A DNA stretch of 64,000 bases from Cymodocea nodosa. Its lineage: Eukaryota > Streptophyta > Magnoliopsida > Alismatales > Cymodoceaceae. The position numbers and the translations under genes are program-made. Below the pieces are notes generated by a model, which saw only the letters and a list, made by a program, of their open reading frames with translations, made no database searches and had not been told where the DNA came from. The stretch lies in assembly GCA_036874045.1 (NCBI GenBank), contig CM072345.1:9015501-9079500 (forward strand), given 5' to 3'. Position 1 is the stretch's first letter, and each line of letters opens with the position of its first letter. Shown in pieces: positions 1 to 14,000 of the stretch.

Positions 1-786
1 AATACCATCCATCCATTTCAGATTAAGCATTCCTAAAGAAATCCCAAAACAAGGAAACCTTCAAGAATCCCAAATTTACTGTTTAACGAGAAGGAGCTGG
101 CACAACTACAAACAACGACTTGTGATATCACTGAAGGTCTACGACAAAAGTCAGATGTATAAATCCAACCCAAACAGTTCTTCCTTAAACCATTCGAATC
201 ACCAAACAAAAATTGTTTGATGTTCTACAAATCCAATCCAAAGGTCAAATGTATAGCCCTTAGGAATTAGAAGAAAAGAGAGAGTTGGAGCGTGTTGCAG
301 ATCAATAACAAGTAACGACCAAGACCAAGAAAAGCAATGTATCTGGAAAAAACCAGCTTACAGAAAACAACCATCCATTGCATGGAGAACGGACGAGTGC
401 CAGTTCAGATCTACGGAAAGAAGAACGCATATCCGTATTCAACTCTTAGATCTGAATAAAGACATGTCCAGCAGATTGGATGTGAACAAATAATACAATA
501 AGCAGTGCCAAAACTGTTCTAATGGAATAACCATTTGAGAGCGAGCAGATCTAGGAGAACTCTCAGCAGGTGATGCGACAAACCGGAATGGTGAAATCAA
601 AAATCTTTTAATCAAGGAAATAAAAATCAAAACCCCAAAATTCCCAGTGCAAACTTGAGTGGATAATCTCCACGGTCCAGCCATCCCAAAAGAAGCTACC
701 GATACATGGATGGTACCAACAAAACAAAGATGAGATGAAACTTCTAATGAAACAGTTGGAGAAAAGAGAGCTTACATTTTGCTCAC

Positions 787-808
787 CTGGACATACAAAA
801 GGTTCCAT
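787..808 (-). other. candidate first exon of an unidentified minus-strand gene
   Basis: On the minus strand an ATG at 808-806 opens seven codons and one extra base, then reaches a strong splice donor (CCAG|GTGAGC, exon end at 787). Upstream on the same strand lie a GA-rich tract (about 918-935) and a TATA-like TTTATATTCC near 1046-1055. This is the usual order of a plant promoter, leader and first exon. If real, 1-786 would be its first intron and the gene would lie left of the window. I recognise no protein, and the reading is weak. Confidence 0.2.
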
Positions 809-2357
809 TTTTCTTCTCCCTCCGTGCCTCCCCAGAACAACCCACCTCTCCTCCCCGTCCTCCTAGATCACCACACTCCCCGCCATGGGTTTGTTTGATG
901 TAAATGTGCTCTCATGCTCTCTCTCTCTCTCTCCAAATGTCCTCTCCCTGTGATTCCCAAGTGTGCAGACAAAGTATGGGGAGCGGAAAACCAACAAAAA
1001 TCGGGTAACCATCTGTTGTTTCCTTTACCCTGTTGGCCCTGGGAATATAAACAAAGACCGACCTTTCTCTCTGCACATTTCACCGTCCTCCTAGGTAAAG
1101 TGTGGGAGGGCGCCCCTCACAGCCTAGTTTCCATTTTGTCGTTTGTTGTGTAAAACCGTGAGATTACTGTTTCTCAATGTTGTCAACACATCTCCCAACA
1201 AAGGACAGTTTTTTATGTAGATTGTATGGGGAACATTGTGGGCATCCTCCTGCCTTAGCACCCAATAGGATATGTACCCTACAGAGATTGGGACAGGTGG
1301 GTTTTCAGTATTCTCATGGTAGTACAAAGCTTTTTTATTATTTTTTACCAATAGTATACATGTAGATGTCATTTCATCTCATTTTAAATTCAATCAAAGA
1401 TATTATCCTCAACATGAAAAACAAGGTAGGTAATTTTCTTTTCCTCTGTTAGAGTTGGTCTCCATAATTAATAGACTCTAAATTTTAATTTTAAATTCAA
1501 AGCATCTTTCCTTAAGATAGAATGGAAGATCAACTTTATAGAAGTGAGGGTTTCTAACCAACCCAGTAGCTAAACAAATGATGGGTAATTCCTTGTGGAA
1601 ATGGTGGGATGGGTGGGAAGAACAAGAATGGGAACCAATAGGCCTGCCTTCTCAGGGAGATTGGATGGTGTGGATGAGAATGTGTTGGGATGGATCCTTC
1701 TTTTCTTCAAGGTAGAAGAAGAAATTCAGATGGGATTGGTATAACAACAGACATGGAAGTTATGAGACACGGATGGGTGAATGTTGGGTTTGAGTTAAAC
1801 TTAATCAATTGATCTTAAATTAAATGTTTTAGGGTGGCATCACTAAAATGTTGCTAAAGTTCTGTTTGATATAAGATAAAGTCTTCATTGTAGTTAATAT
1901 ATTTACACCTAATTTACCCATAGGTTTTCAGTATTTTTCAATGAAGTCTCCTTCAACATTCATGACTGTCTAATCTAATTTGAATTTCACATTTCTTCCA
2001 AGATGTTTCCTCAAAAATAGTTGACGAGGTGGCCTCTATTGTTCAACTTTTCATGCATCCACATAATATAAAAATAAATATACTCGTAAAAGACATAAGT
2101 GAGAAGACATACTTAAATAGTTCATCTTTTGAAAATGACGAGGACGAACTTATACAAAATATAGCCCCATTGCACAGATTAATATATCTTCTAAATGGTT
2201 TAAGAACCATAACATGCATAATATTATCTATTATTGAAGATAACACCACATCCCTTTTTTAGTGTTTTATTAAGATTATTGACCTAGATAATGTTCCTTT
2301 ACCTATAACTACTTTTTTATGACACATACTAAACGTAAAAATTGAACCAAAATTATA

Positions 2358-2360
<3 letters not shown>

Positions 2361-2389
<29 letters not shown>
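2361..2389. repeat. (AT)n microsatellite
   Basis: An uninterrupted AT dinucleotide run of about 29 bases in AT-rich spacer DNA. Confidence 0.9.
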
Positions 2390-2393
<4 letters not shown>

Positions 2394-2792
2394 CTAGACT
2401 TTAGTCTAATCAAATAATCAACAAAAACTTATTTAGAATTTTACTTGTAATCATCTAGCAACTAAATTTTAAGAAGGGAAAGGAAATCACTTGTAATGAG
2501 TAAAGTTTATTGCTATTTGATCGAAAGCAAGCATCTTACTTGTAATAAGACACTCAAATGACATAATAATAATAAGATACATGACTTAACTACCAACAAA
2601 TTAAACTAGATTTTGGAAGGGAAAATTTATATTCCAAAAGTTCTCCATACCATATAAATCAAATGTGAGGCATGCAAGGCTCATGATCTATGAATTCTAC
2701 GTTAGGAGTTTTACAATGGGCAAATTAAGAAAAATATGATGGAAGTAGTCGTTGTTGTTTCCTTTCCTATCTCAATCTATTCCATTGTAGTA

Positions 2793-2900
2793 GTTAGTTT
2801 CCATCATTCTAGTAGATCAAGCATTAATTGTTTAATTAACTTATGTTGTTAGTTTCCATCATCCTAGTAGATCAAGCATTAATTGTTTAATTAACTTAGG
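2793..2900. repeat. 55-bp tandem duplication
   Basis: Two nearly identical copies, starting at 2793 and 2848, each contain GTTTCCATCATYCTAGTAG followed by an ATCAAGCATTAATTG block. They differ at only a few positions, which suggests a fairly recent duplication. No function is apparent. Confidence 0.85.
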
Positions 2901-3936
2901 TGGGAACCCTCAACCAAAAGATGAAAATGGAGGTGGATGACACCAAAATGACATGTATCATCACTCTAGCTTCTTTTTTTTAGTATTGCCAATCATTTTC
3001 AGTGACAATATGCCACCCATTACTGATTAATTTCAAAAGGAATACATGTTACCATTGAAGTAGTTGATTGTGCATGATGCGCTATGAGAACATGCTTGCC
3101 ACATCTCTTAGAGACCACTTATAATCTAACTCTTGTGAAATCCATGGCTTATATCGGAGGTCAAACGATGCCATAGCAATTGCTCCTTTCTCTTTTTTAG
3201 ATGTACACGTCAAGATTTGAATTCTGGCCATCGCAATTTTTTTTTTTATCTTAATTACTTAAAAGTTGATCGTTGCCATTACTTTCTTTGATAAGGGTTT
3301 CTTTTTGTTTAGATTTAGAAGTCAAACAAAATTACAAACTATAAACGGTAGTCTTAAATTGGTCTTAACATAAGATAAGCTCTTGTCCCAGTCAGATCGA
3401 TCCTTTGAAGTGGGTTCTTTTAAGACCATAACAAATGGTATTAAAATCAACACCATTCAAACTAAACCACATTGGAACTAAATGTGGTGGGGATCAACTT
3501 TGTGTGAAGAATATTGGAAAGAGACCAATAGTTGGATTGGCAGGGTTGGTCTTATAATTTATCATGAATTAATGATGAAGTTTTTGTTCCAAGCAGGTTA
3601 AAAAAATAATAATAATAAACAATACTATCATTATTAAAATAAAAAATATTCGAAAGAGAAGGTCTTAAATAGATCATACATGTCGTCTAGGCTTCTTTTT
3701 ATATATATTGATAGTGATTATTATATACACTAAATTTGAATTCTAATGAGAGTTACAAATACCGTTGCTTTTGATCAATTACATTACTGCGGTTTTTTAG
3801 TTCTGGTAATTTTTACATTTACTGAGATATAAAAGAACTGCGAATATTGCTATTTCTAACCAGCTGAATTATAAAATTGTGATTAAAAGCATGATGTTGA
3901 TGTGATTATATTTAATAGTATATTATTAAGATGATG

Positions 3937-4015
3937 ATGATGTTCTTTTATGATAAAAAAGAGACAGGATAATGATGTTTTTTCATGATAAAAAAAAAGA
4001 GAGGATAACGATGTT
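3937..4015. repeat. imperfect ~38-bp tandem duplication
   Basis: Two adjacent copies follow the pattern TGATGTTYTTTYATGATA, an A-tract, then GAGAGGATAA. The A-tracts differ in length, as expected from replication slippage. Confidence 0.65.
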
Positions 4016-5089
4016 TTTCGGTTAATTAAGAGCGTGATGCATGTCATTGGTTAACCCGTGGACGTACGTCGTAAAACGATGAGCAATATATTGTGTTCTT
4101 GGTGATTAAGAGAAGCCGGCTAATTTAACCAAGACTCTGCTCTCTTTGGGGATTTTTCTGTGGTCATCACAGGCATCTTCTGTTTGTATGGGCTTCTTTA
4201 ATTACTTGATAATTAGTACAAGGTTATCCTTGGGCCCAATCCCAGGAAGGAAGAGAAGTTTAAATAAAAGATTAATTGTTTAAATATTCTTATTGTACCT
4301 GACAATTACCTTAATATCTAAATTACAGCAAAATTATTTCTATACGAATCAACAAGATAAATCGATTAAAACATTGTAATTGATTTATTTTCAAACACCA
4401 CTATCATTTATGTGCACAAACCAAGATTAATGTAAGGAAAGATAAAACGATCTAAAACATATTTAACAAAACCGTTATTGATAACATCTGACAACAAATA
4501 ATGACAAAAACATACAAACAATCAAACTCATATAAAAGAAATATAAAAATAATTTCACTATAATTTAGATATTAAGACAATCGTTAGTAAAGATATTTAG
4601 ACAATTAACCTTTAAATAAACTAAGTAATAAGTCCCATTATCAAAAACGAAAAGGATTAGTCTCAGGTGGTGGTATTTCATTGCGCTAGAAACGCCAACT
4701 CCGCCACTTCATCATTGCCGCATCATCTTCCAAGACGTTTAAGTCTGACGAGTAAAAATCCTTTGCTCTGACTATTCAATGAAAAAGAAAAAAATCATTT
4801 GCTCTGCTTCAACCACACACAGTAATTAATTGCACAGGGGGGTGATACCGTCTCGTACCGTACCTTTTCACTTTAATTTTACAGACGAATCTCATCAATC
4901 AGCACTTGTACGATGTAATTTACAACTTCTATCATTAACTATTCGACTGAAGCTTCACCTTAAGCTCATACCTGACGATGGATTCTTGTGATGCTTAGAC
5001 TCATACTCCCACAAAGGAGGGCCAGATAAGCTTTAATCAATGGGCAAAATTTCCTGCTACAACAGATATTGCAACATGTACAGTGAAAT

Positions 5090-8000
5090 TCACAAATGGC
5101 AAGGTGGCCTCCTTTTACCAGTATCCGTCCGCATTTTTTTTACAGGTTTTGCCCACTGTGCCTCGTCTTCAACTATACTGCCTACGCCATCTACCTGCTG
5201 TGGCCGTTGCCGTGCCCATCCAACATTATGCATTCCTTGCTGGCTTTGGTGCTGATCCTTCTGAAATGGGACTCTTGAACTTCTACCGGTACTGGTTGAA
5301 GCGGCAGAACCCATCCTGCTTTGGCTTGTGTGGCTTGTGGGTGAGACTGGACCTGCTCGTCCCAGACTAGGCGGAGAGGCCAAGACCCTACTGTTTGGGT
5401 TGGACGGAGAAGCAGGCCCCATTCTCTGCATGACAGCAGGTTTATCCCTATCTTTCCTTTTACCCTTGCTGAAAACCAAATCACCAGGATGTGCGGGAAA
5501 CGATGGTGTGCATGCAGAAACGGCCGACTCTTTAGAGTACTTGGATGTGTGTCCCGGAGGCCGAATGTCTTCCTCAGCAGCACCTTGACCACGACGGTTA
5601 TTTCTCGTAGACCCTGATTCTGATTCCATATCACTGTTCAGTTTGTGATTCTTGCTTATGAAACCAGACTGTTTAGGAGATTGGATTGGTGCAGGCCCAC
5701 CAGGGACAGAAAATGTTACCAAATTTCTTTCTGCTCGGAAATCCATGTCTGGAAATACAGTCTTCATGACATCAAAGAAAATGCCATTTAGTTTTCTTGC
5801 CTCTGAGTTTACCTACATATCATCAATCAAAACCATCAACAATAGATAGCCAAATTGGGCAATTGAGGAAGCTAATTAGCAAAATCCCATTCAGTCAGAA
5901 AAGAATAGCTCTCTTACAAGTTATTTATGTGATGGTACCTTTAACATTGTTCAATCATCACTTTAGCATCTTGAACTTTAAAATGCACCAGTGTGATACA
6001 TTCTACTACCACTTTACATCACTTGTAGTCAGTTATAACCACATCAAGGTCACAGGTAATCCAAAACGAAGGTACAAGGTACCATGTTAATGCTTTTTAA
6101 AACTTCAGATATCAAAGTGATAATGAACAAAATTCAAGGTGTTATCATATAAACTCTTCTTTTATAGATAAATGATAGATTGCATTCAATTAACCAACAA
6201 TATATGGTGCAGTTAGCATTCTACTCTATCACAAGGGAAGGTAACCTATGTTTCCAGGCAGAAATATTACAAATATTAAACAAGTTGCATCCAATTATTT
6301 GCAAATAATCTAAAGAAATCATACGAAAAACACCATAGATAAGAGTCTAAAGCTTAAAGTAGAAAAAAAGGAAATGTAATGGAATCATACAAGAAACACT
6401 ATAGATAAGAATCTAAAGCTTAAAGTGGAAAAAAGGAAATGGAAAAATGAAGGGAAAGAATGAATCACAGGTTCTCAATCTCCCAACTCCAAACAAAGCT
6501 GCCCCACCACATGACAACCGTATGGGCGACTTTATTAATTATTAAGCTTCACCTACAATATTACACCCTGGATGACACGAATTCATTAATAATTCCACAC
6601 ACTTTTCATTTTTATTTAGGTATACAATGCATATTTAGTTTTCCAGACCCAATTTTAAAAAAGAGAAAATAGGACAGGCAAAAAAGGAGGAATGGAAAGG
6701 ACAAAAAAAATTTCTCAACTTCAAACAAAGATTCTTAACACATCACATCCTATATAGACCCTGAATTTATCAATAACCTAAACAAGGGAAGCAATAAAAA
6801 TAACTCGTAACTACAACAGATTCTTGACTACCAAGAAGATAGATTAAGGCCTCCACCTTTCAAATGAATAGTAATAATAATAACATATCACGTATGAAAA
6901 ATGAGAATTAATTCATACTGGATCATCTGATTGATGACAAATGACATACCTCAAATGTGCCACCAAAATACTGAACCAAGTTTCTGAGCATTAACTGTAC
7001 ATCGTCTATGAAATCTGAAATGCCACCGTACTTGCAGCTATCCACACACTGACTTATTTTCCTTGGATCTAAAAGAACTTTTGATGTTGCTGCTGAAGGG
7101 CTTTTCCAGAAACCAGATATGGCAGGGACAATTTGATGGCCATCCTTAGCAACTCTTTTCTGGAGTTTGGAGATCACATTTTTGCACTACAAAAATAATA
7201 GTTAAGAATAAAGCTTAACAGTAGTCATTTATTCAGTGAAATAATTTTCGGGTGGGTTGTGTTTCTTTGCCATTTTTGAATATTGTAACTAGTCCATAAA
7301 CAAACAAATTCAATAACGGTAGTCAGAACTTACTGTGACTAGTCCATAAACAAGCAAATTAAACAAAATATGGAGAAAATATACACATCTTATTTCAACA
7401 GAAAGATTAAAACAGATCATTTAGTTGAAAAGAAAAATACCATATTACTCCTAGTGGGGTATGATTTATCAACCAGCATTATTCCCTTAATGTGAAATCA
7501 GGTCAGGATTGTAGCGAATATGATGGGGTATATGGTAAGAGGTCCTTTTCTATGCTAGTGTGCATCCTCTCCTCACTTTTGCTAGTGTGGCAATCTGGGG
7601 CTGTTCCGACACACCTCACTTGAGATTTTTTTTAAAATCCTACATATGTATTAGTGTGGGAAGGAAAAATGAGCTATGTTTCATAACTAAGGAGTGATTA
7701 CGGAGTTATAGTATCCATATGATAGCCAATATATACCATTGATAGGCTAATATTATGTCCCTTCCCTTCAAGCTATAGCATTTAAATTGATCATGCTTAA
7801 CTTGTTACATAGATCCTTGAGTACCCCAATCTTTGATGAAGATATTGACCAACCCACTAAAGAGTATATGTAAAAATGATCTCACTGATCACCATGTCTT
7901 GTACATAAGAGCAATGCATCTCAATGGTTTTATACATTCATCAGAAGTTGAATTGTTTGCAATAAAAATAGCTTCTTCAAGTTTTTCAGAAAAAAATTTC

Positions 8001-11000
8001 TTCATTGTCATGGTGCATGGACTGGGACCTCTACAAGGTAGTCATGTATATAAAGAACATTTTTTAAAAGAAATTTGGGATGATACATGAACCACACTTT
8101 CCTCAGAAACAGAACTATAACCATCAACAATGGAAACAAAACAAATATCTACTAACTGGAAAATATGGATGAAATGATCACACATGTACTTGACATATAA
8201 AGGATACTTGGAAGTCTATAGTGAAGGAATGGTCTTTGGAAACTAAAAAGGAACGTGTAGCATGGGAAGTAGTAACAGCGGTCTGACTAGCCTGTTGCTA
8301 AATGAACTTGTCATGTTCAACTTAAGAGATAGTCATTGTACATTGTGGTTGAAAAGAGGAAGCAATCTTTAACGTAACATGTTGTGCCAAGGGAAATTTA
8401 CCTTATTCCAACATCTAGCGATAGTATGGTTAGTCCTCCCAAAGTACTAGCACTCTCAAGTATCTCAATTGCCTCTAAAGGATCTACCATCTATGGTTAA
8501 CAACACAATGGTAGACTGATCTGTAAGGTACTCACATGGTAGTTGAAATACACATGACCTATAAGAAAGTGGACTGAAGCATGAGAACTGTCTTTTCGCT
8601 AACAATCTGTCCTCATATCTGAGATGCAAAGCTTGGGGTTGAGCTGAATCAGAAAGATTGTCAGTTTGTCACTACCAATTCTTGTGCACTCTTTCATCTT
8701 GGAGATATCACAAACAACTTGCAGGTCTTTAACTCATCACCTAGTCCCTGAAGAGTATTGTAAAAGTCCGGAACCAATCACTTCCATATCAATGTGTAAC
8801 TACTTCTCATAGATAAAAGAGTATTATTTTTCTCATTTCCATAGGTTGCATACAATATGTCAAAAATCATCCTTCTATAAGCAGAGGCCCTTTGTATGTA
8901 AATACAAGAACTGTCCTCACAAGTAACATGTCTAAACACAAATTTGCATTCTTTACCTCTAAAATAGGACACCCTTATGAATCAATCTTATGACACGAGT
9001 GGACCAAGTAGCATTAGAAAATTAAATGCATGCCAATTGTTGCGGTGTTAATAATGATAGGATAGTTTATCAACTAAAGTATTAGTGAGAAACATAAATC
9101 AAAGAAATGCCAAGTAGAAGAAAGAAAAGGAACTTAACAAACAACAAAGCACAAAATAAAAGGAGGCATGATTGCAAATCTTTATTTTAGGTCACAGGAT
9201 TTATCAATGTAAATCCAGAATGAAAAATGAAAATCCAGAATAAAATCCATAAACATGTTATCTACACCAAAACAAGGAGAAACAAATTATGCAAGACTAT
9301 TACAGATGTTTATTATAACAACGTGATATGTACTTGTTGAACTATTGACTGAAATGGTAGGATAGAGGCACTATTACTTGTATGCTTTTTGTAAAATAGA
9401 ACTAGACCACATTTTTGACATCTCCAGCATTAAAATAAAACACACAGAAGAAACATGACACATTCAACTCAATCAATTTGTTATGAGTAGAGAATCCCTT
9501 CTTCACACACAGACACATGTATATGCAAGTCCTATTCCCACTTTTACATGTGATATTATTCCAACACTCTCTGACTTGCAGCCTTTTCTAAGTTCTACAA
9601 TTATTCTTATTTTTTTATCAAAGGGGTATACAGGAACTAAGCCCAAAAGACCATAATAAGCTCTAATACAATGTAGAAATGTGAAACATCAAACTCAAAA
9701 CCAATTGATTGTGTATGGAGAAATCTCTTCTTTATATGCACTTGCGAGTCCTATTCTCACTTTTCCATGTGACCATCCTGACAAAATTATTTTATCATTA
9801 ACTTGAATAAAGAAACAAATTGAAGTTCTATTAGCAATATCTGGTAGTATCATTTAAAGGTCAATTGATGGCATACATTCCATCAAAAAATTTGATGGCA
9901 CACATGACAATCCTTGTTGGCAATAGGATAAAACTTGAGAGGAATGCAATTTTCATGTTGAATAATTAATTAACTACATAAAAGAAAGATTAAAAATGAT
10001 TTCCAAAAAGTTACCTTCCTTTGCATCACCTCTGGAGCCTTTGTGTTCACAAAGTTATAACCAGATACCCTAGGAGCTTTACTACTCAAACTTCCACCAG
10101 AATGTTCAGTGGCATCATCAGCAGAACCGGAGAAACAATTTGAACGGTTAGGCTTGACCACACTTAGCATATTTGGTGTACCAGATTTAACCTTCCTGGA
10201 TGGTAAATTAGACTTGGACTTCAGGGATGAGCTTTTCCCCTCTTGCCTATTTGATAAAGGTGTATTGAATGCCTCAACACCTGGATCAAAATCATGATCC
10301 ATTGGCAGAGGCAATTGGGAACCATGCAGTGGAACAGCCCTTTCACTTCTAGATGTCTCATCAGACTTTTCTAATATGTACCTAGGACGAAAACGATTGC
10401 TCCGCTTCCGTTTTAATTTTGGCTGCACAACATGCTCATCTTCCCCATCATCACGATCATGAATTGAACTTTGAGACTGCTGGAATTCCACGTGGGAGTC
10501 ACCAGATAATGCAATTTCTCCTTCTTCAAGTTCCTCTGGCTAAATATGACAAAGTAAATAATTAAAGAAAAAAAATCTACCTAAACACAAGAGTAGTAAT
10601 CGTGATGGAGGTAGTGGTAACAATAACAATAGCAATAGTAGCAGCAGCAGAAAAATTTCAAGCTAGTGTATACCCACCGGCCTATTGGGTATGTTATTAG
10701 GCTTGGAATCCAAAGCTGAGAGTGATCCAAACTTCTGCCAAATAGAGGGAGTGGCAAGGTTATTCAACTGAAGACTTTCAGAAGAACCTGAGTCAGCCTC
10801 TTCAAAGAAATTGTATCTGTTGCCATCTGAAGGTTGGTAGAACTCAGAAGCATCGCCATCACCAATTTGCTCATCCTCTTCAGAATGATTCTTGTTAATG
10901 GTTGACATGCCAGCCACAGCATTCAAATCTTCATCTTCATCTTCTCCTATTTCTCCTTCTTCCTGTAACGAATATGCAATCCTATCTTCCGAACTTGCTT

Positions 11001-14000
11001 CAGAATCCTCACCATCTTCATCATCCAATTCTGCATAGATGAATCTTTTATCAGTTGAACCTCTTGGTCGCCCCCTTCTCCTCTCAGGTTTATTTGGTGA
11101 AGCTTCTCTGGGTTCCAAGTCAATGCTGCCAGTGAAAATGTTTTTTGATGGTTTCTTAGATAAGCTAGCAACAAGGGCACTGATTTCACCAGATCCAGCA
11201 CGAAGCCACTTCGGAACCTGATAGTATTTCATCATGTCCCCAGTCCAACCAAACTCCTCATCCATTTGATCAAATAGCTCAACTTCTTCTTCACTCCGAG
11301 CAATCATGCGATTCACTTCTTGTAGAGATGGAACATCATGCACAGTCTCTTGGTACCTTTCTTCATCATGGAGTAATGTCTCTAAAGTCATTCGTCTTTC
11401 TTCATGTGTTGTCCTCTGATCAAAACGACCAGCATTAATAACCTCATCTGCCATATCAATCTTATACTGCTGGATATTATTACGTATAAGACTTTCAATT
11501 GATCCAATGTATCGATCTTTGCCTGCAAGGTCATCCTCAAAATCAACCATACCTCCACTTCTTAACTCATCTTCCTTCTGATAGCTTGAAATTTTGTCAA
11601 CAACTGCCTCCATATAAATAACTTTAACTTCTCTTAGCTGACCAATACGATGAGCCCTGGCAACTGCTTGCTCTTCATTTTGAGGATTTGGATCTGGATC
11701 ATAGATAACAACTGTGTCTGCAGTTTGGAGATTTAGACCCCTTCCAGCAGCACGGATACTCAATAAGAAAATAAAACATTCACCTTCAGGACTGTTAAAG
11801 TCTACTATAGCTGACTCACGATCCTCAAGACTAGTAGAACCATCAATTCGCCTATAGGCAAGGTGTCGCCACTGCAAATATTCTTCTAATATATCTAGAA
11901 GTTTTGTCATGGTACTAAATAGAAGTACACGATGCCCTGCTCTCTGAAGTTTTATGAGAATCCTATCAAGAATCCAAAGTTTCCCACATGATCGTACCAA
12001 AAAATCTTTAGAATAGTCACTGTAAAAGGGGTAATTAAGCAAAGGATGATTGCATGCTTTCCGCAACTCCATACATTTATTGTTCAGGTTCTTGTACATC
12101 TTAGCCTGATATAATGGATTCTTCTGAGTCCTGCGTAACTCATCCTCAGGATCAACCCTGATGGTACCAGTAGCCTTAATCCAATCATATATAGCACCTT
12201 GCATAGCAGACATTCTGCACCGCAATACAATGGAGACCTATGGAGACAAGATGTACCCTCAATCAATCAAACAAGGACAGCATAATTTAATAAAAAATGC
12301 ATAGAGAGAGAGAAGGGGGGGGGGGGTGTGGTTGTTGTGGAAAACAACCTTTCTAGGTAGTGAACCCTCAACATCCTCAACACGACGCCTAAGCATGAAT
12401 GGTTCCAAAATCTGATGAAGTCGGTGGATTATGATAACCTTTTTTTCAGTCTCAAGCCAATCATCTTCCTCTGGATTTGATGGTCCATCCTTTTGAAAAG
12501 GCTTGGAGAACCAATCATGAAATGCCTTACGGTTATCAAATACTTCTGGGAGGAGTAGATTCAGAAGAGACCAAAGCTCTTTCAGATCATTCTGCAACAG
12601 AAATTCACCAAAAACAACTATTTAAGCTAACATTCATTTCTAAAAGGAAACTGAGAAGGCCTTCAAACGCTCCTGCTATGTGAGGCATGCATTGCCAGAA
12701 TTATTTGAGTTCTTTATTTCCGTGTGAAGGAAAACAATAAAATAATAATAATAAATAATAATTATGTATTTTACTGAGGATTAAAGAATATGGCTTCTCT
12801 AGAAAAAGAGAGACTTATCCCAGGAAGCTGCTTTAGATGCCAAAAAGGGAACTAACATACCTGTAAAGGAGTTCCTGTAAGAAGCAAACGCCTTTGGCAA
12901 CGGTATCTATCAAGATCTCGAGCTAAAACAGATTCTCTATCTTTCATGCGCTGGGCCTCATCAATAATTATATACTTCCAATCAATTTTCGAAAGCTTTG
13001 ACCGATCGTACATAACAAATTCATATGTTGTTACCAATATATTGAACTTTATGGCACATACTTCCTAGAGAAATAAATATCAAATGACTTATTAGTAAAT
13101 TAAGAATGCAATAATAAGTGGATTGGGAGACTAAAAAATCTAAACCCCCATGGAAGCCAAATCCTTGTTGTCAATTAAAAACTTGATAAAAGTAGCTCCC
13201 TTTAGCCTTTTGTGACAAGTCAATATATGTTAAATAGTGTTAAAAGATGTGTGCTTCAAGACTTTCAACTGATATATTTATTGATTAATGCTTATTAATT
13301 TATACCCCCCAAACTGAATTTATTTGTGTTTATCAGATATTCAACAATGACTGAAATTCAAATAGGTAACAGATATTGGGATAGTATCGAGTAAAAAAAT
13401 TGCAGGGATATGTTATTTTCCTTACAAAAGAGAAGTGCAATCTTAATGTATAATTTTCATGTAGACATCTTATTCAAAATGAATTGATAACAAGTGGAAA
13501 TATACATCTACATATATATATATATATATGCACAAGACTTTTAAACTGCAAGTCATAGCTTTGGTTTTCTACTGTAGATGAATCCAACACTCTTCCTCAC
13601 TTTGTCCTTTTTTAGGTCCACAAGTGTCACATTTTTGGTCGGGTGAATGTGAAAGGACTTGAATACCATTTAAAATTACATTTGGCCATGGCTACCATAA
13701 AGAAATTTGAACATCCAAATTGAAATTGACTGAAGAGATTCATATATAAATGTGCAACTTTTATCTTCACTTTTTCCATAGTGGATCTATTCCAATTAAT
13801 GAAATTAGAATTCCTAGTGGATCAACTTTTTGTTCTATATCTCTAAAACATAAGAAAAAATTGCTTTGCCCAAATTCCATTCCCAGTAATATCTGGCATA
13901 GAACTTTATAGAATATCCATGCCATGGAAGGAAATGCAGAGTACAGAGTCAAATAAAATAATTCCCAAAAATATAGTCCTCATTAGAATACTTGCTTTTG

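Larger units (their letters stand above)
809..4960. other. AT-rich intergenic spacer downstream of BRM
   Basis: No coding signal was found on either strand; the open frames are short and have no recognisable protein. The stretch holds a CT/GA tract at about 918-935, an AT microsatellite, a 55-bp tandem duplication and a roughly 38-bp imperfect duplication, listed separately. The 3' untranslated region of BRM (minus strand, stop at 5092-5090) must begin at its right end, but I see no clear AATAAA signal there. Confidence 0.5.
5090..7186 (-). other. BRM: BRM exons 13-14: bromodomain and basic C-terminal tail
   Basis: Exon 13 (7186-6950, about residues 1934-2012) and exon 14 (5812-5090, about 2013-2252) encode the C-terminal bromodomain, the acetyl-lysine reader that helps target BRM to chromatin. 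Recognisable blocks are [28 protein letters not shown] and, after the splice, [22 protein letters not shown]. Then comes a low-complexity Ser/Pro/Lys-rich region with a conserved [17 protein letters not shown] block, and finally the conserved terminus. The intron between these exons is 1,137 bp. Confidence 0.9.
7187..10014 (-). other. BRM intron 12 with decayed repeat content
   Basis: This 2,828-bp intron separates the charged linker exon 12 from the bromodomain exons. It contains a probable minus-strand copia remnant (about 7,770-8,980) and a pair of diverged direct repeats (about 9,505-9,775). The remainder is AT-rich without a coding signal. Confidence 0.75.
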
